64,000 bases of DNA, taken from assembly GCA_024279035.1 (NCBI GenBank), contig JAJRSA010000037.1, forward strand, positions 62,001 through 126,000, in the 5' to 3' direction. The DNA comes from Alphaproteobacteria bacterium (GTDB lineage: Bacteria; Pseudomonadota; Alphaproteobacteria; Micavibrionales; Micavibrionaceae). The notes under the pieces were generated by a model, which saw only the letters and a list, made by a program, of their open reading frames with translations, was not told where the DNA came from and searched no databases. Below, one piece after another: positions 1-8,127 of this stretch (the first letter of the stretch is position 1; each line of letters starts with the position of its first letter). A program made the position numbers and the translations under genes.

Positions 1-2
1 TC

Positions 3-80
3 GCCAACGCTGTCGAGTTTCGAGATGCTTTAGATGATGCGTTATACAAAAAAGAAAAACCTTCAGACAGTAAAGAATAA
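3..80 (+). CDS. C-terminal end of an unidentified protein (partial)
   Basis: An open frame enters from the left edge and ends at a TAA at 78-80, giving a 25-residue tail (ANAVEFRDALDDALYKKEKP followed by SDSKE). The stop lies 2 nt before the next start codon, so this gene is probably co-transcribed with the L,D-transpeptidase. The DALYKKEK stretch faintly recalls the last helix of a GGDEF domain, but this is too short to assign a family. Confidence 0.5.
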   Translation, partial: ANAVEFRDALDDALYKKEKPSDSKE

Positions 81-82
81 AT

Positions 83-1711
83 ATGAGGTTTTGTCTCTCT
101 TCTTTTAAGCAAATTCTTTCTGTTTTTTTCTGTGTTCTGACGTGCTCATCTCTTTCTTTTGGATCCGAATCGACGATCTCCTCTTATTTAAATAAAAGTG
201 GCATAGGGCAAATAAAATTTTATGATAGGAGCGGTCTTCAGAAATTCTATGCAGAACGAGACAATGAACCCGTATGGTTAAAAGGCAATCATTTTAGTAA
301 AAAAAGTGAACAAATTCTCTCTGTTTTTGAGAACTCGTGGACTCATGGCCTCAATCCTGAGAGCTATGCTGTAAAAGCGTTGCAAGAGGCTTTTACGAAA
401 GGACTGGGTGATGATCCTCTGTATTATGAAGCGCTAATGAGTGCTGCTGTTGTGCTATACGGGCGTGATATGACCTCAATGCGTATTCCCCCCTCTGAGA
501 TCAATCAAAAATCTAAATTCTGGCAAAAGCCTCTAGGGGCGTATTCCATCCTGAGTTTTGTGGCAAGTGATCGTAATCCTAAAGCTGCATTGAGGGCATT
601 GCCTCCCCAAGGTGCGTTTTATAAAAGCCTACAAAAAGAGTTAGTTCTGGCTCTTGAAGAAATGAACAAAGGGGATGAAACGGAATCTGTTTTACCTTTA
701 TCTTTAAGAAAAACCCTGCGCGTGGGAGATCGTCATGGTCTTGTTGAGGATATTCGCTATCGTTTGTATGCTCCCGCCGTCCAAAAAGGAAGCGATCCCA
801 CAATATATGATGATCAGCTGTCTCAATCTGTGATGGCATACCAGACTCGCTATGGACTGAAAGCAGATGGGATTATTGGAGGAAAAACAATCAACGCCTT
901 AAATAGGACATTGAGAGATCGCTCGGAACAAATTATTGTCAATTTAGAGCGCCTGCGCTGGATAGCGCCAGATATGCCTGAAAAATATCTGATTGTTAAT
1001 ATTCCAGCTCAAACTTTATGGGCCATGGAAGAGGGGAAAGTTGTCCATGAGATGCCTGTGATTATCGGGCGCTTTAAACGTCAGACAAACAGCTTTATCA
1101 CCAAAGTTACAGGGGTACGCTTTAATCCTACATGGACAGTACCAGAAACGATCAAGTTTGAAGACTATGTTCCAAAGCTAACAGAAGACCCTAATTATTT
1201 GAACGATAAAGGCGTTGAGTTTTTCTGGGGGAGTGGAGCTGACGCATTGACATTGCCTCCAGAGGCTATTCAGTGGGAGCATCTCTCAAGAGGCGATATT
1301 AAAGCTATTCGAATGGTGCAGGGGCCTGGTGTAAATAATCCTTTAGGGCGTATCCGCCTTCACATGCCCAATCAATACAACATTTATCTCCATGACACTA
1401 ATAATCAGGGGTATTTTGAAAAAGAAGATCGGGCACTGAGTTCTGGATGTGTGCGCATGTCTGACCCTAAAAAAATTGCTCAATTCGTTCTCAAAAGCAA
1501 TAAAAATTGGGCGGAAGAGAACATGCAGACTCTTCTGGATAAAGGGAAAATGAGAGATGTCATGTTGAAGAAGACCATCCCCGTTTATATCCTATACCAA
1601 ACAATATGGGGGGATGATGAGGGCAAACTGGTGTATGGTCAGGATGTTTATGGACGTGATAAGCTGTTAATGAAGACTCTTAAGAAATATGGAGCTGTTT
1701 TTTCGTATTGA
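83..1711 (+). CDS. L,D-transpeptidase (YcbB/LdtD type)
   Basis: This is probably a periplasmic enzyme that makes 3-3 cross-links in peptidoglycan. The 542-residue product begins with a hydrophobic signal peptide (about residues 1-28). A peptidoglycan-binding domain covers about 215-275 (SVMAYQTRYGLKADGIIGGK), and a C-terminal YkuD catalytic domain follows. The catalytic signature is intact: H437 in YLHDTNN and C456 in SSGCVRMSDP. Length and order match the long YcbB/LdtD class rather than short Ldt proteins. The next gene is a MepK-type endopeptidase, the same pairing as ycbB-ycbK in E. coli, so maker and cutter of 3-3 links sit together. Confidence 0.93.
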   Translation: MRFCLSSFKQILSVFFCVLTCSSLSFGSESTISSYLNKSGIGQIKFYDRSGLQKFYAERDNEPVWLKGNHFSKKSEQILSVFENSWTHGLNPESYAVKALQEAFTKGLGDDPLYYEALMSAAVVLYGRDMTSMRIPPSEINQKSKFWQKPLGAYSILSFVASDRNPKAALRALPPQGAFYKSLQKELVLALEEMNKGDETESVLPLSLRKTLRVGDRHGLVEDIRYRLYAPAVQKGSDPTIYDDQLSQSVMAYQTRYGLKADGIIGGKTINALNRTLRDRSEQIIVNLERLRWIAPDMPEKYLIVNIPAQTLWAMEEGKVVHEMPVIIGRFKRQTNSFITKVTGVRFNPTWTVPETIKFEDYVPKLTEDPNYLNDKGVEFFWGSGADALTLPPEAIQWEHLSRGDIKAIRMVQGPGVNNPLGRIRLHMPNQYNIYLHDTNNQGYFEKEDRALSSGCVRMSDPKKIAQFVLKSNKNWAEENMQTLLDKGKMRDVMLKKTIPVYILYQTIWGDDEGKLVYGQDVYGRDKLLMKTLKKYGAVFSY

Positions 1712-1921
1712 AAAATTTGCATTGTATTCTTCAGTGAAGGAGTGTTTTTTTGCACAAGAACAGATTGTCTCTATTCTTTTATCTCAAATCCGTTTAAAAT
1801 TCGAAACGATCCTTCTTGCAAGTGAGTCGTTCTTTTTATATACTAGAAGATAAGCAATCGCTTATGTCTGAATTTCAATTTTTTATTTAAGTGTAATTAT
1901 TAACAATAGGTGTGTCTTTAA

Positions 1922-2509
1922 ATGACGTCTGACTTGGTATTAGAAAAATTATTGCAAGAAGAGCATGTGGATCGCCGTTTATTTTTAAAAGCTGGCTTAA
2001 CCCTGTCTGCAACAGTTTTGATTTCAACTGTTGGGATTGCACCTGTGTGTGCAGCGCCTCGGAATGGACGGTACAAATTTTCGCTTCATAATATGCATAC
2101 AGGAGATTCATATGAAGGGTTGTATCGTGTTGGCAATCACTATTTACCAGAAGCCTTTGAAGAAATTAATCATGCCCTCAGAGATCATCGTACAGGAGAG
2201 GTGTTTCCCATTGATCCGCGTGTGATTGATATTGCGGCGACAGTCCACAGACTCTCTGGCTCTCGGAAAGAGTTTCAAGTCCTGTCTGGGTATCGTTCTC
2301 CTAAGAGTAATAGAAAACTCCGCAGAAAAAGCTCTGGTGTGGCTAAGCAATCCTTGCATATGTCAGGACAAGCAATGGATCTAAAACTCCCAGATGTCTC
2401 TAATAATCGCTTACGAGAGCTTGCGATTAAGCTCAGAGCTGGTGGTGTCGGCTACTATCCACGTAGTGGCTTTGTACATGTTGATTCAGGGAAATTCAGA
2501 ACATGGTAA
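1922..2509 (+). CDS. mepK: MepK/YcbK-like peptidoglycan endopeptidase (DUF882, M15 fold)
   Basis: The 195-residue product resembles E. coli MepK (YcbK), a zinc-dependent endopeptidase that cleaves peptidoglycan cross-links, including the 3-3 type. It carries a twin-arginine-like leader (DRRLFLKAGL, residues 17-26) before a hydrophobic stretch ending near CAA at 43-45. The M15 zinc residues are visible as H146 and D153 in SLHMSGQAMDL and H186 in FVHVDSG. LSGYRSP (121-127) and AGGVGYYPRSGFVH are family hallmarks. The start has an AGGTG-like ribosome site. The 210-bp gap before it shows no gene. The upstream L,D-transpeptidase supports a joint role in remodelling 3-3 cross-links. Confidence 0.92.
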   Translation: MTSDLVLEKLLQEEHVDRRLFLKAGLTLSATVLISTVGIAPVCAAPRNGRYKFSLHNMHTGDSYEGLYRVGNHYLPEAFEEINHALRDHRTGEVFPIDPRVIDIAATVHRLSGSRKEFQVLSGYRSPKSNRKLRRKSSGVAKQSLHMSGQAMDLKLPDVSNNRLRELAIKLRAGGVGYYPRSGFVHVDSGKFRTW

Positions 2510-2517
2510 AAAGGCTT

Positions 2518-2925
2518 CTATAGCTTAAAGTCTATAGCTACAGAGCCAGCCACTTTTATTGTTCTATTAAATTTTTGAGCGTCATTTTTTATATCAGAAG
2601 TCTCCCCATTTACCCAATGCTTTGTCAATGAGATCAGGTGTTGGAGTGTGTTTTGATCTATCATCGGGAGTGAGGCACGTGATGAGACTGTTAGCTCATT
2701 TGCATGAGGAGCTGTTTCTTGAAGATAGCCTAAGGTATTTAACCCAGTAGTATCTCGAACTTGATCAAGTGTAAGAGGGTGTGTTTCTGTTTCCTTTGTC
2801 CATAGAACATCAAATAATTCTGCGTCATTATAGCTTTGTCTGTAAAGTAAACGTATGGAACCGCTTGGTTCTCCATTAGAAGATTTCCATTCATTAATGT
2901 GATTAGTGGGAGAGGCCATATTCAT
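2518..2925 (-). CDS. Hypothetical protein, 135 aa
   Basis: The family is not recognised. The ATG at 2925 is chosen because AAAGGA lies 6 nt upstream; the longer frame to 2979 has no such site. The product looks soluble, with no signal peptide or membrane segment. It contains a patch SGSIRLLYRQSYNDAELFDV and a C-terminal beta-rich end VAGSVAIDFKL. It is convergent with the MepK-like gene, stopping 8 bp from its stop, and divergent from folK. Codon use looks like that of the neighbours, so it is probably a real lineage-specific gene. Confidence 0.65.
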   Translation of the reverse strand: MNMASPTNHINEWKSSNGEPSGSIRLLYRQSYNDAELFDVLWTKETETHPLTLDQVRDTTGLNTLGYLQETAPHANELTVSSRASLPMIDQNTLQHLISLTKHWVNGETSDIKNDAQKFNRTIKVAGSVAIDFKL

Positions 2926-3064
2926 GAGGTATCCTTTTTGATTTTCTATATCCATAATAACAAATCTTTCTGAATGCAAGAATAATTATGAGAAATTTCT
3001 TTTCTTTTTATATGTTCGTATTTACTATTCTTTTTTTATGGGGAGAAGAAAGCGGGAGCATAGA

Positions 3065-3595
3065 ATGATACTCATTGGACTGGGTGCAAATTTGCCAAGT
3101 GATTATGGAACTCCAGCGGAGACGTTGGAGGAGGCAAAAAAAGAACTTGAGCGCAAGGATATAAAGATAGTAAACGCATCACAGACATATCTCTCTGCTC
3201 CTGTGCCTCTCAGTGATACGCCTTGGTATGCGAATGCAGTGCTTTCCGTTGAAACGGCGTTAGCATCTCTAGACTTATTGGACACACTCAGTGATATTGA
3301 AACAGCGTTTGGGCGCGTGCGCTCTTATCGGAATGCACCGCGTGTACTGGATCTTGATATCATTGCGTATCATAATGAAATACAAGAAGAAAACCGTTTA
3401 ACACTCCCTCACCCTCGAATGCAGAATAGAGCCTTTGTGTTAAAGCCCTTGCAAGAAATAGCACCAAAATGGGAGCATCCTTTGTTGAAAGCGTCTGTTG
3501 CTGCCTTGATTGCGCAAGGGAAGAAAAAGGCCTCGGATGTTTTTGAACAGACAATTCCTCTTACACAGGGAGACCCTTATCGTGTGGCAGGATAA
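3065..3595 (+). CDS. folK: 2-amino-4-hydroxy-6-hydroxymethyldihydropteridine pyrophosphokinase
   Basis: HPPK transfers pyrophosphate from ATP to hydroxymethyl-dihydropterin in folate synthesis. The ATG at 3065 is preferred over 3038 because GGGAG precedes it and the protein then begins MILIGLGANLPS, the family's usual opening. The signature RNAPRVLDLDIIAYHNE carries the magnesium-binding aspartates, and LPHPRMQNRAFVLKPLQEIAP follows in the normal order. At 176 residues it is of typical size. folP starts within its last codons, so the two are translationally coupled. No folB is visible nearby. Confidence 0.95.
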   Translation: MILIGLGANLPSDYGTPAETLEEAKKELERKDIKIVNASQTYLSAPVPLSDTPWYANAVLSVETALASLDLLDTLSDIETAFGRVRSYRNAPRVLDLDIIAYHNEIQEENRLTLPHPRMQNRAFVLKPLQEIAPKWEHPLLKASVAALIAQGKKKASDVFEQTIPLTQGDPYRVAG

Positions 3596-4394
3596 ATCAA
3601 CACCCCTCATTATGGGGATTGTGAATGTCACCCCAGACAGTTTTTCAGATGGAGGGCAGTTTTTAAATCTCACGCACGCCGTCGAGCATGCTTTACGCCT
3701 CAGCGAAGAAGGGGCGGATATTCTTGATATTGGGGGAGAGTCTACGCGTCCCAATGCCCCTCTGGTGTCCCTCCAAGAAGAAATGGATCGTGTCCTCCCT
3801 GTTATAGAAGCTGTATCAATGGAAATAGATACACTCATTTCCATTGATACACGTCACACACAGACCATGCGAGAGGCTATAGCGTGTGGAGCGAGAATGA
3901 TTAATGATGTACAGGCTCTTCAAGACGAGGGCGCTGTAGAACTCGTAGCCGAGAAAAAAATTCCTGTGTGTCTCATGCACATGAAAAACATACCTCAGAC
4001 TATGCAAGATCATCCGGTCTATAAGGATGTTGTGGAGGAAATTTTTGTGTTTTTACAAGAGCGTATTTCTGTGTGTGTCCAAGCAGGTATTTCTCAAGAG
4101 ACCATATGTGCGGATGTTGGAATTGGGTTTGGAAAGACGTTAGAGCATAATCTAATACTCTTGAAACATTTCAATCGTTTTCATGATTTAGGTGTGTCTC
4201 TTCTCCTTGGAACATCTCGTAAAAGCTTTATTGGACAACTCTCAGGCCAAAACGAGCCTCAAAAACGTGTGGGAGGCTCAATTGCCTCTGCACTTTATGG
4301 GTTACAGAACGGCGTGGAACTCTTTCGTGTGCATGATGTGGCAGAGACCAAAGAAGCCTTTCAAATCTATCATGCGCTTGCGCAGGAGGCCTAG
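3582..4394 (+). CDS. folP: Dihydropteroate synthase
   Basis: The enzyme joins p-aminobenzoate to dihydropterin pyrophosphate; it is the target of sulfonamides. The best start is the GTG at 3582. GGGAGA lies 8 nt upstream, and the product then begins WQDKSTPLIMGIVNVTPDSF, as the family does. Longer in-frame starts run antisense to nothing and deep inside folK. Motifs in order: MGIVNVTPDSFSDGG, DILDIGGESTRP, SIDTRH, INDVQAL, CLMHMKN, DVGIGFGK, LLGTSRKSFIG and RVHDV. The 270-residue product overlaps the end of folK by 14 nt. recO follows after 3 nt. Confidence 0.95.
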   Translation: MWQDKSTPLIMGIVNVTPDSFSDGGQFLNLTHAVEHALRLSEEGADILDIGGESTRPNAPLVSLQEEMDRVLPVIEAVSMEIDTLISIDTRHTQTMREAIACGARMINDVQALQDEGAVELVAEKKIPVCLMHMKNIPQTMQDHPVYKDVVEEIFVFLQERISVCVQAGISQETICADVGIGFGKTLEHNLILLKHFNRFHDLGVSLLLGTSRKSFIGQLSGQNEPQKRVGGSIASALYGLQNGVELFRVHDVAETKEAFQIYHALAQEA

Positions 4395-4397
4395 TTT

Positions 4398-5150
4398 ATG
4401 GAGTCATGGGAAGATCAAGGGATTGTCTTAACGCTTCGTCCACATGGAGAAGGGGGAGCTGTGGTCTCTATTCTAACAGAAAACCATGGGCGACATGCAG
4501 GCTATGTCTATGGCGCACACTCCAAAACCAAACGCGCGATGTTAGAGGCTGGTACAGAAGTTTCTATTGAGTGGACGGCCAAGATTTCAGATCAGCTTGG
4601 TACATATAAGCTAGAGCAGATCAAAAGCTGGTCTCGGTATGTGATGGATGATGCCCCGCGCCTCTCTGCGCTTTTATCTGCGTGTCATCTCTGTGAGCAG
4701 GCCTTAGCTGAACGAGAGCCACACAGGGATCTTTTCTTCGGGACACGTTCTCTGTTTGAAATGCTCGCAGAGGATATCTGGGGTGAAGCCTATGTGATGT
4801 GGGAAATTGCGTTTCTACGCGAGTTAGGTTTTGCGATTGACCTCTCAACATGTGCCTCTGGAGGAGATGATACAGATTTGATTTATGTGAGCCCTAAAAC
4901 AGGACGCGCCGTAAGCCGTGAAGCGGGTGCGCCTTACAGTGATAAATTACTTCCTCTGCCTGATTTTTTAAAACAAGAGAAGAAAGGCAGTAACCTCCTC
5001 GGGACGCAGGAGGATGTTCTGACAGGATTGAGTCTCACAGGATATTTCCTTGACCATTGGGTTTTTGTACATCATTCCAAAGGTACTCCTGACTCGCGTC
5101 TAAGATTCCAAGATCAGCTGGCTAAGAAAGTGGGGAGAGAGGCCTCGTAA
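4398..5150 (+). CDS. recO: DNA repair protein RecO
   Basis: RecO helps RecF and RecR load RecA onto SSB-coated single-stranded DNA. The 250-residue product has the N-terminal OB-fold signature (DQGIVLTLRPHGEGGAVVSI, then GRHAGYVYGAHSK) and the helical C-terminal half (HLCEQALAEREPHRDLF, FLRELGFAIDLSTCASGG). AGGAGG precedes the start closely, inside the end of folP. The gene converges on pgk: its last 37 bp overlap the 3' end of pgk on the other strand. Confidence 0.93.
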   Translation: MESWEDQGIVLTLRPHGEGGAVVSILTENHGRHAGYVYGAHSKTKRAMLEAGTEVSIEWTAKISDQLGTYKLEQIKSWSRYVMDDAPRLSALLSACHLCEQALAEREPHRDLFFGTRSLFEMLAEDIWGEAYVMWEIAFLRELGFAIDLSTCASGGDDTDLIYVSPKTGRAVSREAGAPYSDKLLPLPDFLKQEKKGSNLLGTQEDVLTGLSLTGYFLDHWVFVHHSKGTPDSRLRFQDQLAKKVGREAS

Positions 5151-6301
5151 GCTGTAAGAGCCTTAACTCCAGGCAATTCCTTCCCTTCGAGCCATTCAAG
5201 AAAGGCTCCGCCTGCATTTGAGAGATAGGTAAGTTGGTCTTTGATTCCTGCATGGGCAAGGGCGGCAACGGTATCTCCTCCGCCTGCGACGGAAATGAGC
5301 TCTCCAGAAGAGGTTTTGTGTGCAACATATCGAGCAAGTTCAACAGTGGCATGATCAAAAGGCTCAAGTTCAAAAGCGCCCATAGGGCCGTTCCATACAA
5401 CAGTCTTTGAGTGATCAATAATCGTCTTGATGTGTGCAATGCTCTCCGCCCCTATATCAAGAGCCATTGTGTCAGAGGGAACGTTTTTAATGTGGACTGT
5501 ATCGTGAGGCGTGTTGGCCTTAAAATATTGCCCAACAACAAAATCTGTGGGGAGAACAAGGGTGCAGTTACCGTCTTTTGCGCGCGCCATAATACTACGC
5601 GCTGTGTCAAGCATATCATGCTCACACAGAGATTTTCCAACATCATAGCCTTGGGCGCATACAAAAGTATTGGCCATGCCCCCTCCCAACACAAGATAAT
5701 CCACTTTGTTGATGAGATTGCCAAGAAGGTCAAGTTTTGTTGATATCTTTGCACCCCCCACAAGCGCTGTCACAGGTTTTTGAGGGGTTTCTAATGCCGT
5801 GTTGAGCGCTCGGAGCTCTTGATCCATAAGATGCCCTGCATAGGTTGGAAGGCAATGGGCAATTGCCTCTGTTGAAGCATGCGCGCGATGAGAAACAGAA
5901 AAAGCGTCATTCACATAGATATCTCCCATATTGGCCCATTCTTTCGCTAGTGCCATATCATTAGCTTCTTCTCCAGCCTGAAAGCGTGTGTTTTCAAGGA
6001 GAGTAATGCGTGTGGTTTGCTCTTTAAAGCCAACCTCGTGCCCCCAAGAGTGAGACAAAACAGGTGCAAGAAAAGCCAGAGATAGCTCCATATTCTCTTG
6101 CCCTTTAGGACGCCCAAAATGAGAGAGAATAAGAATGTTCGCGCCTCGAGCCATAAGATCATCAATGGTTGGTTTTAAACGCGTTATACGTGTAAAATCT
6201 GTCACCTCTCCCTCGCGCACAGGGACGTTGAGGTCTGCACGCATGAGTAGTGTTTGTCCTTTTATATCAGGAAGATCAGACAGTTTCTTATAGTTTTGCA
6301 T
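5114..6301 (-). CDS. pgk: Phosphoglycerate kinase
   Basis: This is the glycolytic enzyme that makes ATP from 1,3-bisphosphoglycerate. The 395-residue length is normal. Recognisable blocks include LLMRADLNVPV, ILSHFGRP, VLLENTRF-like ITLLENTRFQAGEEAN, YVNDAFSVSHRAHAS, ALVGGAKISTKLDLL, LVLGGGMANTF and VWNGPMGAFELEPF, with SVAGGGDTVAAL near the C-terminus. It is not next to gap or fba here. Its 3' end overlaps recO by 37 bp in convergent orientation. A strong dyad lies about 45 bp upstream of its start. Confidence 0.96.
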   Translation of the reverse strand: MQNYKKLSDLPDIKGQTLLMRADLNVPVREGEVTDFTRITRLKPTIDDLMARGANILILSHFGRPKGQENMELSLAFLAPVLSHSWGHEVGFKEQTTRITLLENTRFQAGEEANDMALAKEWANMGDIYVNDAFSVSHRAHASTEAIAHCLPTYAGHLMDQELRALNTALETPQKPVTALVGGAKISTKLDLLGNLINKVDYLVLGGGMANTFVCAQGYDVGKSLCEHDMLDTARSIMARAKDGNCTLVLPTDFVVGQYFKANTPHDTVHIKNVPSDTMALDIGAESIAHIKTIIDHSKTVVWNGPMGAFELEPFDHATVELARYVAHKTSSGELISVAGGGDTVAALAHAGIKDQLTYLSNAGGAFLEWLEGKELPGVKALTAYEASLPTFLAS

Positions 6302-6346
6302 TAAAAAATCTTTCAGTAATGATATCTACATTGGGCGATGATAAGC

Positions 6347-6377
6347 ACCGTCTCCGTTACTTTGTAAACGAGACGGT
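6347..6377. repeat. Inverted repeat upstream of pgk
   Basis: ACCGTCTC (6347-6354) is matched by GAGACGGT (6370-6377), an 8-bp perfect arm. A further inner TTAC/GTAA match lies across a short loop. It sits 46 bp upstream of the pgk start and 50 bp before the hicAB promoter. No T-run follows on either strand, so it is more likely an operator or leader hairpin than a terminator. Function unknown. Confidence 0.5.
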
Positions 6378-6426
6378 GTTGTTTATCAATACGCCGAGAG
6401 CAAAGTCTCAAGTTTTTGGATAAACT

Positions 6427-6456
6427 TTGACATTCGTGTGTATTCGTGTGTATTGT
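6427..6456 (+). promoter_or_regulatory. Probable hicAB promoter with tandem-repeat operator
   Basis: A perfect -35 TTGACA (6427-6432) is followed after 18 bp by TATTGT (6451-6456), a 4/6 match to the -10 consensus. The spacer consists of two exact head-to-tail copies of ATTCGTGTGT (6432-6441 and 6442-6451). HicB here ends in a ribbon-helix-helix-like domain, so this repeat is a good candidate operator for autoregulation. The hicA ATG is 31 nt downstream. Confidence 0.55.
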
Positions 6457-6487
6457 AGATATATAAAAGATCATGGCTGAGTAAAGC

Positions 6488-6676
6488 ATGAACAGTAGAG
6501 ATATTATAAAGAGCCTCACAGATGATGGGTGGAGAGAAATTGCTCAAAAAGGAAGTCATAAACAATTTAAGCACCCCACTAAAAAAGGACGTGTAACAGT
6601 TCCCTATCCTAAAAGAGATTTCCCAAAAGGGACTGTAAAGAGTATTGAAAAACAAAGTGGAGCAAAACGGCTTTAG
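6488..6676 (+). CDS. hicA: HicA family mRNA-interferase toxin
   Basis: The 62-residue product has the HicA double-stranded-RNA-binding-like fold. It starts with NSRDIIKSLTDDGW, followed by QKGSHKQFKHP carrying the conserved histidine (H24), and PYPKRDFPKGTVKSIEKQSG. HicA cleaves mRNA and is neutralised by HicB. No good ribosome site precedes the ATG at 6488. This contrasts with the strong AAGGAG before hicB, which may keep toxin output below antitoxin. hicB begins 20 bp downstream, the classical hicA-hicB order. Confidence 0.9.
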   Translation: MNSRDIIKSLTDDGWREIAQKGSHKQFKHPTKKGRVTVPYPKRDFPKGTVKSIEKQSGAKRL

Positions 6677-6696
6677 ACAAAGATAAGGAGAGTAAG

Positions 6697-7080
6697 GTGG
6701 ACTATATTGCAATTATTCATAAAGACAGTGAGAGCGATTATGGCGTTAGTTTTCCTGATTTTTCAGGATGTGTGACAGGAGGGACATCTGTTGATGAGGC
6801 CAAAGATATGGCGATTGAAGCACTGAACTTTCATATTGAAGGGTTACGAGAAGATGGAGTCGCGATTCCTTCCCCTTCTTCCTTAGAAGACATTTCAAAA
6901 CATCCTGACTTTGCTGATGGTTTTGCGTTCTTGGTCAGTGCACAAACCCCCAACAAAACCGTGCGCATTAACATTACGCTCAATCAATCTGACTTAGAAA
7001 CCATTGATGCAGCTGCTGCGTCTGCAGGGATGAAACGGTCTAACTATTTGGTTAAAGCTGGTTTAGAAATGCAACATTAA
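6697..7080 (+). CDS. hicB: HicB family antitoxin
   Basis: The 127-residue product has the partial RNase H-like HicB domain at the N-terminus (YGVSFPDFSGCVTGGTSVDEA, then ALNFHIEGLREDG). The C-terminus is ribbon-helix-helix-like (TVRINITLNQSDLETIDAAA, then KRSNYLVKAGLEM), expected to bind DNA and repress the operon. The GTG start at 6697 is supported by AAGGAG about 6 nt upstream. It pairs with the HicA toxin just upstream. The catalytic RNase H residues are not expected to be functional in this family. Confidence 0.9.
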   Translation: MDYIAIIHKDSESDYGVSFPDFSGCVTGGTSVDEAKDMAIEALNFHIEGLREDGVAIPSPSSLEDISKHPDFADGFAFLVSAQTPNKTVRINITLNQSDLETIDAAAASAGMKRSNYLVKAGLEMQH

Positions 7081-7113
7081 GAATTAAACACGCCCCACAT
7101 ACCGCCATCCTAG

Positions 7114-7150
7114 CTTTCTCTGGGATGAGAAAGAAGAGGGCTTTTTAGTT
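7114..7150 (+). terminator. Possible hicAB terminator
   Basis: CTTTCTC (7114-7120) and GAGAAAG (7127-7133) form a 7-bp stem with a 6-nt loop. A T-rich stretch (GCTTTTTAG) begins about 8 nt later. It lies between convergent hicB and pip. The offset between stem and T-run makes this a weak call. Confidence 0.35.
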
Positions 7151-7179
7151 TTTGCAAAATTCTCTATAGCTGATCAATC

Positions 7180-8127
7180 TCACCCTTGAATAGATCTCAT
7201 ATTATTCGTGGCCTCGATGAGGCGATTTCTTATGGCGGGGTCAAGAGAGGAATGCCCTCCGTCTGGAACAACAATATAGTCAGCCTCTGGCCATGCTTTA
7301 TGGAGGGCATAAGCTGTTTTTAGAGGGCATATCATGTCATAGCGTCCCTGAATGATAATGGCGGGAATATTACGGATTTTATGAATTTGCATGAGGAGTG
7401 AATTTTGAGGGGAAATAACTTCGTGTTTAAAATAGTGAGCTTCAAAGAGTCCTGTTGTTAGGGCTGTCTTCTTTTGGTCTGAGTGAAGGGGGGTGTCTGG
7501 ACGGTAAAGAAGAGAGGCGCAGGAGCTTTCATATGTAGTCCACTCGATACCCGCACTGAGGGCGACGTCAGGAAGGTCACTGGTTAGGTGTGTGTAATAA
7601 GCGGTAAGAAGGTCTTTCTCGTGATTGACGTAGGCTGAAAACCGTTCCCATGCTTCGGGAAAAATATGTTGAATTCCATAGAGAAACCAATCTATTTCAG
7701 GCTGTTCAAGAAGAAATACACCTCTGAGAACAAAGCTTTTAACAGCCTCAGGATAGGTGACTGCATAAGAGAGAGCAAGTGTTGTTCCCCATGATCCTCC
7801 AAAAACATGCCATTGAGAAATGTTAAAATGTGTGCGTAATTTTTCTATATCTTCGACAAGGTGAGATCGTGTGTTATTCTGAATAGACCCAAAAGGGTTA
7901 GAACGCCCAACCCCTCTTTGGTCAAAGATAATAATACGATAATGATCAGGATCAAAAAACCGACGATGGACAGAAAAAGCTCCGATTCCTGGCCCTCCAT
8001 GAAGGATAATAATGGGCACGCCATCAGGATTTCCGCATTGTTCCCAATAGAGCGTATGCACATCATCTACATCTAAAAACCCTGTGGAATAGGGATCAAG
8101 GGGAGGATAGAGACTATTTTTTGTCAT
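7180..8127 (-). CDS. pip: Proline iminopeptidase (alpha/beta hydrolase)
   Basis: This is a cytoplasmic peptidase that removes N-terminal proline. Family marks in order: LYWEQCGNPDGVPIIILHGG with the oxyanion HGGPG, FDQRGVGRS, and the nucleophile elbow GGSWGTTLAL. The acid and base regions are IIIQGRYDMICP and VPDGGHSS. I chose the ATG at 8127 (315 aa); a TTG at 8133 is also open. The start overlaps the end of the upstream SNase-like gene by 14 bp, implying translational coupling. Length matches the family. Confidence 0.92.
   Translation of the reverse strand: MTKNSLYPPLDPYSTGFLDVDDVHTLYWEQCGNPDGVPIIILHGGPGIGAFSVHRRFFDPDHYRIIIFDQRGVGRSNPFGSIQNNTRSHLVEDIEKLRTHFNISQWHVFGGSWGTTLALSYAVTYPEAVKSFVLRGVFLLEQPEIDWFLYGIQHIFPEAWERFSAYVNHEKDLLTAYYTHLTSDLPDVALSAGIEWTTYESSCASLLYRPDTPLHSDQKKTALTTGLFEAHYFKHEVISPQNSLLMQIHKIRNIPAIIIQGRYDMICPLKTAYALHKAWPEADYIVVPDGGHSSLDPAIRNRLIEATNNMRSIQG

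Noticed and set aside
1886-1905. TTAA and TTAAC motifs before mepK
   Set aside because: The spacing is 9 bp, not the 7 bp of a CtrA box, and AT-rich sequence makes such motifs frequent.
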